34,048 nt of DNA from Bacteroidales bacterium (GTDB taxonomy: Bacteria; Bacteroidota; Bacteroidia; Bacteroidales; P3), in NCBI GenBank assembly GCA_017530105.1, contig JAFXMW010000019.1, positions 1 to 34,048 of the forward strand. Reading direction: 5' to 3'. Positions within the stretch are counted from its first letter, which is position 1. Every line of letters starts with the position of its first letter. A program made the translations under genes and the position numbers. Positions 8,843-17,339 of the stretch are shown here, piece after piece. Under the pieces are notes generated by a model. The model was not told the DNA's origin. It saw only the letters and a list, made by a program, of their open reading frames with translations, and searched no databases.

Positions 8843-10168
8843 TTATCTGGTTCTGATAACGGTGGACTTGCCAATCCATCCGGGGATGACGTAGCTGTGA
8901 CCGTCGATAAGGTCGAGCATGAAGGCATCGTTCTTCTTGGGGAAGTAGGCCGAGTAGGTGCCGATGAGTTTGTCGGCGAAAGCGATGATTTCTTCGGTAG
9001 GTTCAACCTGTTTGGCGCGACGGGCCTCGTCGACAGCTGCCCAGTAGGCCGAGCGGCCACCCATGCCGTCGTCGATGCTGCGGCTGCTCTTGGCATAGAC
9101 CTGAGCCAGCTGCAGGTAAGGTTCGCCCTTGGTGCGGTCAATCTCGGCGGCATTCATCAAAGCGGTGCGAGCGGCACTGTAGCTGCCCTGTCCCGAGTAG
9201 GAGAGACCGAGGATGATGTAGGCACGGTAGAGGTCTTTCTTGTCGGTGATACCCTTGAGGGCGTCCTGCACATAGTCCACAGCCTTGCCATACTGTTTCT
9301 TGCTCCAGCACATCTGGCCCATGCGCATGGCGGTGCTGGGCGAAGGCTCCAGTTCGTAGAGCTTCTCGGTGGCGTCGAAGAAGAGTTTGTTGTCTTCGGT
9401 GCAACCCTTCTTAATCATGATGCCCGTGATTTTCTTCAGCATGGCGACATTGTTGGGGTCGGACTCGAATTTCTTCTGATAGATTTCGTTCAGCTGTTCG
9501 CACGAGGCATAGGGCGAGAAGACCGACTCGACATTGGCGATATAGCTGCGGATTTTGGCGGCGTTCACGCTGTCGTCCACATTGAGGGTGAGCAGAGAGT
9601 CGAGCAGGTCGCTGGCGATGTCGTAGTTGTCAACCACAAGGGTCGGTTCGGCATAGCCTGCGCGTACATAGTCCACGGTGGATTTGAAGAAAAGGGTTAC
9701 ATAGTTCTCGTCCAGGTCGTGGGCACCTGTGGCCACAGCGTCGGCATAGATTTCGTAAATCTCTTTCACGGCATCCTTGCGGAGCAGGCTGAGGTCGTAG
9801 GCTTTCATGGCCTTGACCGTGGCGGCCTCGCCGAAGTATTGGATACGCTGGTCGTACATGGCCATGAGTTCATCGACATAGGCGTTGCGTTCCTCAGCGG
9901 TGGTGGCGGTGTTGATCATCGACTTGATGATGACGGGACCACGCTGGTAGATGGTCTTGCTGAACCGGGGGCAGTGTTTGAGGATTTGTTTCCATGGTTC
10001 GTAGCAGTCGGTATAACTTTTCTGCTTGTAGAACTCTTGGTAGAGAGAGACGTTGCTGATGCAGGCGATGCTGTCCTCGGGAGTGTCGCCCCACTTGCTT
10101 TGGGCATTGGCAGCAAAGCTCATCGAGAGGGCGGCTGCCGCGATAATGACAATTTTCAGTTTTTTCAT
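8843..10168 (-). CDS. Secreted tetratricopeptide-repeat protein
   Basis: A 441-residue protein with a clear signal peptide (MKKLKIVIIAAAALSMSFAANAQ) and a helical body containing TPR-like units, best seen at about 280-370 (TAMRMGQMCWSKKQYGKAVD, AYIILGLSYSGQGSYSAART, PYLQLAQVYAKSS). It is likely periplasmic or on the periplasmic face of the outer membrane and probably acts as a scaffold. No catalytic motif was seen. It lies between a barrel protein (61 bp upstream) and lptC (directly downstream), which suggests a part in envelope assembly. The specific function is unknown. Confidence 0.85.
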   Translation of the reverse strand: MKKLKIVIIAAAALSMSFAANAQSKWGDTPEDSIACISNVSLYQEFYKQKSYTDCYEPWKQILKHCPRFSKTIYQRGPVIIKSMINTATTAEERNAYVDELMAMYDQRIQYFGEAATVKAMKAYDLSLLRKDAVKEIYEIYADAVATGAHDLDENYVTLFFKSTVDYVRAGYAEPTLVVDNYDIASDLLDSLLTLNVDDSVNAAKIRSYIANVESVFSPYASCEQLNEIYQKKFESDPNNVAMLKKITGIMIKKGCTEDNKLFFDATEKLYELEPSPSTAMRMGQMCWSKKQYGKAVDYVQDALKGITDKKDLYRAYIILGLSYSGQGSYSAARTALMNAAEIDRTKGEPYLQLAQVYAKSSRSIDDGMGGRSAYWAAVDEARRAKQVEPTEEIIAFADKLIGTYSAYFPKKNDAFMLDLIDGHSYVIPGWIGKSTVIRTR

Positions 10169-10229
10169 GGCTAATAATTGTTATCGGTGTTTTGATGTTA
10201 GTATTGTTTATTAATAATTTCTTGCACGA

Positions 10230-11579
10230 TTAATTATATTTGCGTTTCACAAACCAGCGTTCGCACGAGCCGACAGAGAGGCCGAAGGTGAGCACATCGC
10301 GGCGCAGCAGCTGGGTGGTGCCGATGCTCGAATAACCTATACTGATGGTGAGCAGCGACTGCCCCTTGCGCATGGGGAGTTTGAATCCCAGTCCCCCTCC
10401 CGTCTCGTTGACGGCCATGGGGTCGCTGTTTTGCGAGGCACTTGTCAGCAAGGCCAGTTTGGCGTGGTTGTAGTAAATGCCTGCACTGATGCCTATGCGT
10501 CCCCAATAGGTGGTGGCACCGGGGTTCCCTTTCCATTCTCCGCCCAAGGCGAAACGGTAGTTGGGGGTGTAGCGCAAGGCCGATGAACCGAACAGGTTGT
10601 AGGCAGGGTCTTCCTCGTATTTCAAGCCGCTGTAAGGGGAATAGTAACCGTCGACATCAATCTCCCAGCGGTCGTTGCGTTCGAGAGCCAGACCTGCACC
10701 GATGGAAAGGGGTTGGAACAGGGAGCTTTTATAGGTGTCGCTCTGTCCCGATGCGGGGAAAATGGTGTCGAACAGATATTCCGACGCTGCAAAAGAGTGA
10801 TAGGTGTAGCAAAGCGACTGGTCGTTCACCTTCATGGCGCGGGGCGTGCGGCAAGTGATACCGAAGTGAAGCGTGTGGTTGGAACCGATGGGTTGTACAT
10901 ATTGCAGACCCAAGTCGAAGAGCAGGTTACTGACCAGGGTGTTCTTTTGGCTGCGGGAGTTGAGGTAGTAAGTACTGTCGTTGCCAGCAAAATTGTAGGA
11001 AATGGCTCGCATGATGCTACCGTAAAGGTAGTTGATATTGAAACCTACCGAAAGGCGTTTGCCGATATTGAAGCCGTTGCCCCAATAGAGTTGCGAGACT
11101 CCGCCGTTGCCGGCGTAAATGGTCTTCACATCACTCAGCGACAAGGGGTCTTTCTGTGTCTGAACCGATTCGTAGTTGACGATGCTGTAGGGCAATAGGC
11201 CTGCCGATGTTTTCCACCATTTGGTGATGGGGAAGGCGATGGTGAGGTAAGCGAGGTTGCCGTCGGCATCGGTCAGTCGGTGGGCATCGTTCCTCAACAC
11301 ACAACTCTGTATGTTGATGCCTATGTCGAATACGAAACTCTCCGTCTCCACAGCAGCGTAGGAGGCGGGGTTGAAGGGGTTGATGGTGTTGCGCGATGCA
11401 CGGCTGTACACCACACCGCCCATGCCTAAGCTCGAAGGCATGTTGTTGGGTATGTCGTTGGTCCCTATTCCGTATTGTGAAAAGGGTATGTTGAATCCGT
11501 TTTGTGCCTTTGTCGCCGAGGGGATGAAGGCGGCCATGGCCACGAGGGCAATAAAGAGGTAAATGCGTCTATCTTTCAT
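10230..11579 (-). CDS. Beta-barrel outer-membrane protein
   Basis: A 449-residue protein with a signal peptide ending in ATKAQ, followed by PFSQYGIGTNDIPNNMPS and SLGMGGVVYSRAS, an N-terminal pattern resembling FadL/OmpP1-type or related Bacteroidota barrel proteins. The rest is alternating amphipathic strands rich in aromatic residues (YWGNGFNIGKRLSVGFNINY, WGRIGISAGIYYNHAKLALL). It lacks a C-terminal aromatic residue (ends KRKYN). It overlaps coaX by 11 bp and probably shares its mRNA. The cargo or function is unknown. Confidence 0.8.
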   Translation of the reverse strand: MKDRRIYLFIALVAMAAFIPSATKAQNGFNIPFSQYGIGTNDIPNNMPSSLGMGGVVYSRASRNTINPFNPASYAAVETESFVFDIGINIQSCVLRNDAHRLTDADGNLAYLTIAFPITKWWKTSAGLLPYSIVNYESVQTQKDPLSLSDVKTIYAGNGGVSQLYWGNGFNIGKRLSVGFNINYLYGSIMRAISYNFAGNDSTYYLNSRSQKNTLVSNLLFDLGLQYVQPIGSNHTLHFGITCRTPRAMKVNDQSLCYTYHSFAASEYLFDTIFPASGQSDTYKSSLFQPLSIGAGLALERNDRWEIDVDGYYSPYSGLKYEEDPAYNLFGSSALRYTPNYRFALGGEWKGNPGATTYWGRIGISAGIYYNHAKLALLTSASQNSDPMAVNETGGGLGFKLPMRKGQSLLTISIGYSSIGTTQLLRRDVLTFGLSVGSCERWFVKRKYN

Positions 11580-12291
11580 TTTGTTTCAGTATCTCGTTCA
11601 GTCCTGTCATTGTTAATATGGGGTCTAAAAGGTTGTCGCCTGTGGGGTCAACCCCGTTGCCCCACAGTTTGTCGGCATCGCCCCCGGTGAGGACTACCCC
11701 GAGGTGGCCGTATTGGTTGCGGTAGTGTCGGATGAAGCCATCCACAGCAAAGCGTGTGGCGGTAACCACTCCCGCAACTATCGATTGCTCGGTTGTCCGT
11801 CCGGTGAGGGGTGCTCCGAGGCTATCGCTATTATCCAATAACGGAAGTTTTGCCGTGAAAGTATGCAGGGCGCGAAATTTCATGGTTATGCCGGGCAGTA
11901 TGGCTCCGCCGCGATAGGTGCCGGAGTTGTCGAGGAGGTCGACGGTGATGCAGGTGCCGGCATCGATTACTACGCTGGTTTCCCCTTTGCGGTGTTTCCA
12001 TGCGCCGCAGGCTGCGGCTATGCGGTCGGCTCCCAGGGTGTGGGGGGTGGCGTAGTCGATGGTGATGGGCAGGCGAGAGGAGGGTGAGAGCAGGTGTACC
12101 GGAGCGTGGCAGTCGGCGAGGCAGGAGAGGTCGGCCTGTCCCGAGGCGCAGACAATGGCTTTCTGCCAGGGGCGGCTGTTGCACACCTCGGGCAATTGCG
12201 ATGCGGGGGCGGCTCCGTGGTCGACGAGGGTGTCGGCGTCGAAGAAGGCCCATTTCATCAGGGTGTTGCCTATGTCTATTGTCAGGTTCAT
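11569..12291 (-). CDS. coaX: Type III pantothenate kinase
   Basis: CoaX phosphorylates pantothenate, the first step of coenzyme A synthesis. The 240-residue product carries the ASKHA-fold motifs: phosphate-binding TIDIGNTLMKW at the N-terminus, the GADR motif at 87-90, DAGTCITVD from about 110 with the catalytic Asp, and GGAILPG near 130. Length fits the family. Its ATG overlaps the pth stop by 4 bp (ATGA), and its 3' end overlaps the barrel-protein gene by 11 bp. The linkage with envelope genes is probably historical and not functional. Confidence 0.95.
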   Translation of the reverse strand: MNLTIDIGNTLMKWAFFDADTLVDHGAAPASQLPEVCNSRPWQKAIVCASGQADLSCLADCHAPVHLLSPSSRLPITIDYATPHTLGADRIAAACGAWKHRKGETSVVIDAGTCITVDLLDNSGTYRGGAILPGITMKFRALHTFTAKLPLLDNSDSLGAPLTGRTTEQSIVAGVVTATRFAVDGFIRHYRNQYGHLGVVLTGGDADKLWGNGVDPTGDNLLDPILTMTGLNEILKQNER

Positions 12292-12908
12292 CCGTTGTAG
12301 AGGTTCATGGCGCGGTCGGCTCCGAGGGTGGCAAAGGTCTTTATGGCCATGCAGGCTTTCTCTACCACGGGGGCCAAGGCTGCAAGGTCGTCGGGGGCGA
12401 AGGGACTCAGCACGTATTCCACCTGTCGGCCGCGGGCGAAATCGTTCCCTACACCCACACGCATACGGCAGTAGTTGGCAGTCCCCAGAAGGCTCTCGAT
12501 GTTCAGCAATCCGTTGTGGCCTCCCGCGCCGCCTTGTTTCTTGATGCGGAGGGTGCCGATGGGGAGGGCTATGTCGTCCACCACTACGAGGAGGTTCTGC
12601 AGGGGCACTTTCTCGGACTGCATCCAGTATCGCACCGCCTCGCCGCTGAGGTTCATGTAGGTGGTGGGTTTGATGACCACCAAAGTCCGTCCTTTCACTT
12701 TGATTTCGGTGCGGTAGGCTCGGCGTTCCAGCGTCCAGCGGGCTTCGTTCTCTTTGGCCAAGGCATCCACCACCATAAAGCCTGCGTTATGGCGTGTGCC
12801 TTCGTATTCGGCACCTACATTGCCCAATCCCACGATTAGATATTTCATACTATCGTCTGTGTCGTCAGCTGATTTACAGCACGAAAAAAGTCTTTTTAAT
12901 AGGTTCAT
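12288..12908 (-). CDS. pth: Peptidyl-tRNA hydrolase
   Basis: Pth frees tRNA from stalled peptidyl-tRNA. Family motifs are complete: MKYLIVGLGNVGAEYEGTRHNAGF with Asn30 and catalytic His40, TYMNLSGE (Asn86), VVVDDIALP (Asp111) and GGAGGHNGLLNIE (Asn132), numbered from the upstream start. Most Pth proteins begin at MKYLIVGLGN, which would be the ATG at 12848. The frame has an earlier ATG at 12908 that adds 20 residues (MNLLKRLFSCCKSADD and on). The -7 box at 12928-12935 would put transcription start just before 12908, so either start can be used. It is the first gene of the minus-strand train. Confidence 0.93.
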   Translation of the reverse strand: MNLLKRLFSCCKSADDTDDSMKYLIVGLGNVGAEYEGTRHNAGFMVVDALAKENEARWTLERRAYRTEIKVKGRTLVVIKPTTYMNLSGEAVRYWMQSEKVPLQNLLVVVDDIALPIGTLRIKKQGGAGGHNGLLNIESLLGTANYCRMRVGVGNDFARGRQVEYVLSPFAPDDLAALAPVVEKACMAIKTFATLGADRAMNLYNG

Positions 12909-12927
12909 GTATATTAAAAACTATTTG

Positions 12928-12935
12928 CAAAGATA
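12928..12935 (-). promoter_or_regulatory. Bacteroidota -7 box (TATCTTTG) for pth
   Basis: Read on the minus strand this is TATCTTTG, an exact match to the Bacteroidota TAnnTTTG -7 element, about 20 bp upstream of the first pth start. No clear TTG -33 element was seen at the usual distance. It probably drives the long minus-strand gene train and is divergent from the purD promoter. Confidence 0.65.
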
Positions 12936-12965
12936 CGAAAATTCTTTCAGTTTGGTTTTTTTTCG

Positions 12966-12973
12966 TATTTTTG
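12966..12973 (+). promoter_or_regulatory. Bacteroidota -7 box (TATTTTTG) for purD
   Basis: TATTTTTG matches TAnnTTTG and lies 25 bp before the purD ATG. A small inverted repeat, TGCATT..AATGCA (12972-12989), follows directly and could form a 5'-end hairpin in the mRNA. No good -33 element was seen. Confidence 0.6.
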
Positions 12974-12998
12974 CATTTTATTTAATGCATCAAAAACT

Positions 12999-14315
12999 AT
13001 GAATATTGTTCTTCTTGGTTCGGGTGGCCGTGAACACGCCATGGCCTGCAAAATAGCGGAGAGCGACCGCTGTACAACCCTTTTTGTAGCTCCAGGCAAT
13101 GCGGGCACGGCAGGTGTGGACAAGTGCCGCAATGTGGATATCAACCCTACGGATTTCGACGCCCTGCGCAGTTTTGTGTTGAAGGAGAATGTGGGCATGG
13201 TGGTGGTGGGCCCTGAGGCTCCGCTGGTGGCGGGGGTGGCCGATTTCTTCGCTTCGGACAGCGCCCTGCGCCACATCACGGTGATAGGTCCGGGGAAGGC
13301 CGGTGCGCGGCTGGAGGGCAGCAAGGACTATGCCAAGGGTTTCATGGCGCGCCACGGTGTGCCTACCGCGGCTCACCGCACCTTTACGCTGGGCACCTTG
13401 GACGAGGGTCTGGCGTTTCTCCGCTCGCTGAAGCCTCCTTACGTGCTGAAGGCCGACGGGCTGGCGGCAGGCAAGGGGGTCTTGATTCTCGACGACCTGG
13501 CCGAGGCAGAAGCGCAACTGAGGGAGATGCTGGCGGGCGGCAAGTTCGGCGAGGCTTCGGAGAAGGTGGTTGTCGAGGAGTTCCTTCGCGGCATAGAGCT
13601 CAGTGTGTTTGTGCTGACCGACGGCAGACATTACAAAATCCTCCCGACGGCAAAGGACTATAAACGCATTGGCGAGGGCGACACGGGTCTGAACACGGGG
13701 GGCATGGGTTCGGTGAGCCCCGTCCATTTCGCCGACAAGGCTTTCATGCGCAAGGTTGAGGAGCGTATCGTTTCGCCCACCGTCAAAGGGCTGCACCAGG
13801 AGGGTATCCCCTACAAGGGTTTTATTTTCATAGGACTGATGGCCGTGGCCGATGAGGAGACGGGTGAGCTGAACCCTTACGTGATAGAGTATAACGTCCG
13901 TATGGGCGACCCCGAGACCGAGAGCGTTTTCCCCCGCATCAAAAGCGACATGGTCGATGTGTTCGAGCACGTCGGCCGCGACACCCTGCACCAGGTGACC
14001 CTCGATGTTGACTCGCGTTCGGCGGTGTGCGTCATGCTCACAGCCCAGGGCTATCCCGAGCATTACGAGAAGGGGAAGGTGATTACGGGGGTGGAGGATG
14101 TGCAGGACTGCACGGTGTTCCATGCAGGCACCCGCAGGGGCGACGACGGCTCGCTGCTCACCGCCGGAGGGCGCGTGCTGTGCGTCACGGCTATGGCCGA
14201 CACGGTCCCCGCGGCACTCCTCAAGTCGTATCAGGAGCTTGAAAAAATCAAATGGGAGGGTTGCTATTTCCGTCGCGACATCGGGCAGGACTTGCTCAAG
14301 ATGATGATTTCATGA
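12999..14315 (+). CDS. purD: Phosphoribosylamine-glycine ligase (GAR synthetase)
   Basis: PurD joins glycine to phosphoribosylamine in purine synthesis, using ATP. The 438-residue product shows the N-terminal MNIVLLGSGGREHAMACKI, then PGNAGTAGV, GPEAPLVAGVADFF, the ATP-grasp segments YVLKADGLAAGKGVLI and VVEEFLRGIELSVFVLTDG, the TGGMGSVSPV loop, and the metal-binding YNVRMGDPETESVFPRI. Length and order are typical for a single-domain PurD. It stands alone on the plus strand, divergent from pth and convergent with the thiamine permease gene, whose stop is 9 bp from its own. Confidence 0.97.
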   Translation: MNIVLLGSGGREHAMACKIAESDRCTTLFVAPGNAGTAGVDKCRNVDINPTDFDALRSFVLKENVGMVVVGPEAPLVAGVADFFASDSALRHITVIGPGKAGARLEGSKDYAKGFMARHGVPTAAHRTFTLGTLDEGLAFLRSLKPPYVLKADGLAAGKGVLILDDLAEAEAQLREMLAGGKFGEASEKVVVEEFLRGIELSVFVLTDGRHYKILPTAKDYKRIGEGDTGLNTGGMGSVSPVHFADKAFMRKVEERIVSPTVKGLHQEGIPYKGFIFIGLMAVADEETGELNPYVIEYNVRMGDPETESVFPRIKSDMVDVFEHVGRDTLHQVTLDVDSRSAVCVMLTAQGYPEHYEKGKVITGVEDVQDCTVFHAGTRRGDDGSLLTAGGRVLCVTAMADTVPAALLKSYQELEKIKWEGCYFRRDIGQDLLKMMIS

Positions 14316-14324
14316 CGGAGGGGT

Positions 14325-14891
14325 CTAACCCTGCGCGACATTGCGCCGCCAGCGTATGATGCCGAGGATGCAGACCACTTCGTACACCGCGTAGAGCGCC
14401 GCCGAGGCGTAGTTGCCCGTCAGCCAGAACAGGGCAATCATCAACGGCTCGACAATGAGCCAGCATATCCATTGTTGCCAATATTTTTGCGCCAGCATCC
14501 ACATGGCCACAATCGAGAGTGCCGACGACAACCCGTCGAGCAGGGGGTATTGGCTTTCGCCCAGCTTTTGCAGCAGCCACCACAGCACCGCCGTCAGCAC
14601 CGCTGTGCCGGCCACCAGCCATGGCGCGTAACGTGCGGGGCACGAGGTGATGGGGCGCTCGGTTTTGTCTTTGCTCTGCACCACTCCGCGCCACATCAGC
14701 AGCCCGTAGACCGACATGGCGAAATTGTAGCAGCAGATGGCTCCGTTGGCATAGATGCCCGACGAGAAATCGATGACGATGTAGAACACCGACATCAGCA
14801 GGCTGAGGGGCCAGAACCAACGGTCGGCGCGGTATTCGCTCACGATGTAGGCCAGCCCGATGGCGGCTCCGATGACTTCTATGGGGTTGAT
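14325..14891 (-). CDS. pnuT: PnuC/PnuT-family thiamine permease with non-canonical start
   Basis: A small polytopic membrane protein of about 188 residues in the NMN/thiamine PnuC transporter family. It follows a TonB receptor under a TPP riboswitch, so thiamine is the likely substrate (PnuT), imported across the inner membrane. The family N-terminus reads in frame as INPIEVIGAAIGLAYIVSEY, then RADRWFWPLSLLMSVFYIV; further helices follow to IRWRRNVAQG. No ATG, GTG or TTG exists in this frame between an in-frame TAA upstream and the GTG at 14843, which lies inside the first helix. By alignment with the usual family start, the codon in the initiator place is ATC at 14889-14891. It may be a rare start, a point mutation or a sequence error. 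GTG at 14843 would give 172 residues lacking most of helix 1. Confidence 0.75.
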   Translation of the reverse strand: MNPIEVIGAAIGLAYIVSEYRADRWFWPLSLLMSVFYIVIDFSSGIYANGAICCYNFAMSVYGLLMWRGVVQSKDKTERPITSCPARYAPWLVAGTAVLTAVLWWLLQKLGESQYPLLDGLSSALSIVAMWMLAQKYWQQWICWLIVEPLMIALFWLTGNYASAALYAVYEVVCILGIIRWRRNVAQG

Positions 14892-14944
14892 GTGTGCGAT
14901 GGCTTTGTTGCTTGGATTGAGTTGAACCTGTTTTACACTTTTTC

Positions 14945-14983
14945 CACACTTGTTTTACACTTTCAAAGTGTAAAACAAGTGTG
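14945..14983. repeat. 39-bp perfect palindrome plus a third half-copy
   Basis: A 19-bp arm starting CACACTTGTTTTACAC is followed by one base and its exact reverse complement. The core TGTTTTACACTTT also occurs a third time, as a direct copy, at 14929-14941. The element lies between the TonB receptor stop (15010) and the pnuT coding region. In RNA it would form a very stable hairpin, but no T-run follows on either strand, so it is not a standard terminator. It might be an operator, an mRNA-processing or stability element, or a REP-like repeat. Confidence 0.8.
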
Positions 14984-15009
14984 AAACAAGCGTTGGGGAA
15001 ATGTGATTT

Positions 15010-17232
15010 CTAAAACCTGTATATCACCCGGGCCATGAAGTTGCGGCCGGGCTGCTGCAGCCATCCGCGGCTGTGGTAATAGTGGCTCCAGTTGTCGCAC
15101 CAGTCGCTCACCCATGCGCTGAGGCGGTAGTGGTGGTCGAGCAGGTTGTTGACAGTGAGCTGGGCTTCTATCTCGTTGTCGCCCTGCAGGTGCCAGGTGT
15201 AGGAGGCGCGCAGGTTGAGCAGGAAGTAGGGGTCGATGGCGTAGCATTCGCGGCTGGTGTTGTCGGCATATTGCTTGCCTACGTATTTGCCTATCAGCTG
15301 CAGCTTGGCGCCGCGGCAGGGGGTGAAGGTAGCGATGGCGGCTCCGACAAGTGAGGGCGAGAGGGCGAGGTCGGTGTTGCGGGTGGTCATGTGGGGGTTT
15401 TTGTTGCCGATGGCAAAGTCGGCAAAGGTGTAGTCGATGACTTTGTTGGTGCTCAGGGTGAGGTTGGCGTCCATGTTCAACCAGTCGGTCACCCGTGCGC
15501 CACCCTGCAGTTCGATACCGAGGCGGTAGCTCTTGTCGACGTTCTCCATGAGCGAGTAGCCGCTGCTGCTGATGTTGCCGTTGGGGGTCAGCTGGTCTTT
15601 GTAGAGCATGGCGTAGAGGTTGGCCGAGAAACTCCAGCGGCTGCGGGCAATCCGGTAGCCCAGTTCGAGGTCGAGAAGGGTTTCGGCCTTCACGGTGTCG
15701 CCGTTGCTTATGGCATCCTTGATGTCGCTCTTGGTGGGTTCGCGGTTGGAGATACCTGCCACGAAGTAGGTGCGCTGGTGGTCGTCGATGCGGTAGTTCA
15801 CGCCTGCCTTGGGGTTGAAGAAGAGGTAGTTCTGGTTAAAGTCCATGGTGAAGAGGTCGTCGGCTGTGCCGCGCAGCTTGTAGTTCACCGTGCGTAGCTG
15901 CAGGTCGGCGTAGGCGTTCAGGTTGCTGGAGAAATCGTAGGTGGCCTTGGCGTACACGTTGTTGTCCACCTTGGTGCCGTTGTAGCGGTACCATTCGTAG
16001 GGATTCGCTATGTGTGCCGCCGTGTCGCGCACCCAGATGACGTTGCCGAAGTGGAAGCCGTCGAAATAGAGCAATGTGTTGCCTGCTGTGAAAGTCAGCT
16101 TCTCGCCGTTGTAGTTGGCCGCCACGTTGCCTGTGATGCCGTTGTTGTCCATTTGCTTGCGGGTGACAAAGTCGCTCTTTCCGCTGCGGTCCATGGCGTA
16201 TTTCGAGAATTTCTTGTCGGCTTTGTATTGCTCGTAGTAGCCGTCGCCGTGGGTGTAGTTCAAGGCTGCTTTGATGCTCCAGCTGTCGGTGAGCAGGTGC
16301 GAGACATAGAGCTGGTAGTGCCGCTGCCAGTAGTTGTCGGTCTCGTTGGGATAGTACATCACGTTGCCGTCCATATTGTATTCGCCCGATGGGTTGTAAC
16401 GCGGGTCGCGGTTCAGGTCGGAGCTGTCGGCACCGTCCCATGTGATGCCCGTGGTCTGGCTGCCGATGATGGTGAGCAGTTTGACGAGGGTGCGTTTGCC
16501 GTACCACGAAGCACTGCCGAAGAAACTCTGTTGGTCGGTTCCGCCGCCGCGCAGGAAACCGTCGCTGGTCAGCCCGCTGTAGGCGAAATCGAAACTGAGG
16601 CCGCTCTTCATGATGCCCGTACCGGCATTGATGTTGTACTGTTTGGTGTTCCAGCTGCCGAAGCCGATGTCGGTCGAGCCGTATGGCTTGCTTTGGGCGT
16701 TGAGCGTTTGCAGGTTGATGGCTGCGCCGAAGGCGGGGCTGCCACCCGTCGAGGCTCCCACGCCGCGCTGAATCTGCATGCTTTCGGCCATGCCTCCAAG
16801 ATTGGGGATGTTGTACCAAAAGACGGTCTGGCTCTCGGGGTCATTGAGGGTGATGCCGTTGATGTTGACGTTAATACGTGTTGCGTCGACACCACGGATG
16901 CGCAGGGCTGTGGCTCCCACGGTGCCGTTTTCGCCCGATGCCACCACCGAGGGCTGGGTTTCCAGCATGTAGGGCAGGCTCACGTTGCCGCGGGCATCGT
17001 CCAGCTCGCCGCGGTCGACAGTGGAAGTGGTCAACGGTGCCTTGTTGCTCACACGGGCATCGCGTATAATCACCTCGTCGAGGGTGCGCACGGTGTCGCG
17101 TTGAGGGGTTTGGGCGGCAAGGCTGCCGCAAAACAGGGTTGCGGTCAGTGCACAGCAGGCTATCATCTGCTTGGCACAGGGTCTGGTGGTCTTGTGTAGA
17201 TAGCGGCCACGGGTGTTGTTTTGTTTTCTCAT
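15010..17232 (-). CDS. TonB-dependent outer-membrane receptor, probable thiamine uptake
   Basis: A 740-residue receptor. After a signal peptide (CALTATLFCGSLAAQ, cleaved about residue 41) there is a TonB-box-like stretch RTLDEVIIRD, a plug domain (LPYMLETQPSVVASGENG, ALRIRGVDATRINVNINGI, GVGASTGGSPAFGAAINLQT), then a barrel of amphipathic strands ending in the typical MARVIYRF. The start at 17232 is chosen because GGAGG lies 8 nt before it and the TPP riboswitch ends 4 nt before it; upstream in-frame ATGs would fall within the riboswitch. The riboswitch and the PnuC-type permease downstream point to thiamine or a phosphate ester as ligand, a pairing known in Bacteroides. No thiamine pyrophosphokinase gene follows here. 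Confidence 0.92.
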   Translation of the reverse strand: MRKQNNTRGRYLHKTTRPCAKQMIACCALTATLFCGSLAAQTPQRDTVRTLDEVIIRDARVSNKAPLTTSTVDRGELDDARGNVSLPYMLETQPSVVASGENGTVGATALRIRGVDATRINVNINGITLNDPESQTVFWYNIPNLGGMAESMQIQRGVGASTGGSPAFGAAINLQTLNAQSKPYGSTDIGFGSWNTKQYNINAGTGIMKSGLSFDFAYSGLTSDGFLRGGGTDQQSFFGSASWYGKRTLVKLLTIIGSQTTGITWDGADSSDLNRDPRYNPSGEYNMDGNVMYYPNETDNYWQRHYQLYVSHLLTDSWSIKAALNYTHGDGYYEQYKADKKFSKYAMDRSGKSDFVTRKQMDNNGITGNVAANYNGEKLTFTAGNTLLYFDGFHFGNVIWVRDTAAHIANPYEWYRYNGTKVDNNVYAKATYDFSSNLNAYADLQLRTVNYKLRGTADDLFTMDFNQNYLFFNPKAGVNYRIDDHQRTYFVAGISNREPTKSDIKDAISNGDTVKAETLLDLELGYRIARSRWSFSANLYAMLYKDQLTPNGNISSSGYSLMENVDKSYRLGIELQGGARVTDWLNMDANLTLSTNKVIDYTFADFAIGNKNPHMTTRNTDLALSPSLVGAAIATFTPCRGAKLQLIGKYVGKQYADNTSRECYAIDPYFLLNLRASYTWHLQGDNEIEAQLTVNNLLDHHYRLSAWVSDWCDNWSHYYHSRGWLQQPGRNFMARVIYRF

Positions 17233-17236
17233 AGTT

Positions 17237-17312
17237 GTTTCCTCCGCCGGCATTATCCGGATCAGGTTCGAGGGTGTAATCTCAGCCACAAATAGTTGTA
17301 GCACCCCTAAAC
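17237..17312 (-). promoter_or_regulatory. TPP (THI-box) riboswitch
   Basis: On the minus strand the conserved TPP aptamer parts occur in order: GGGGTGC (P2/P3 entry), GGCTGAGA, then ACCC and GAACCTGATCCGGATAATG with CCGGCGGAGG. GTTT (17309-17312) can pair with AAAC (17237-17240) to close P1. The element ends 4 nt before the receptor ATG. The GGAGG needed for ribosome binding (17241-17245) is part of the 3' aptamer segment. Thiamine pyrophosphate binding is therefore expected to hide the ribosome binding site and shut off translation, without a separate terminator or anti-sequester stem. Confidence 0.93.
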
Positions 17313-17339
17313 GATATCCATTCCGCTCGGAATCGGATG

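Noticed and set aside
12990..14123. A 377-codon open frame on the minus strand opposite purD
   Set aside because: It lies wholly antisense to a full-length purD with all motifs; its composition (His/Arg-rich, no recognisable domain) is that of a shadow frame in GC-rich DNA.
14296..14949. A longer minus-strand frame starting GTG (MWKKCKTGS) over the pnuT region
   Set aside because: It is in a different frame from the PnuC-like protein and gives an Arg/His-rich sequence without membrane helices.
16012..17199. A 395-codon open frame on the plus strand opposite the TonB receptor (and a similar one at 8897-10174 opposite the TPR gene)
   Set aside because: Both are antisense to convincing genes with signal peptides and family motifs, and have no signal or domain of their own.
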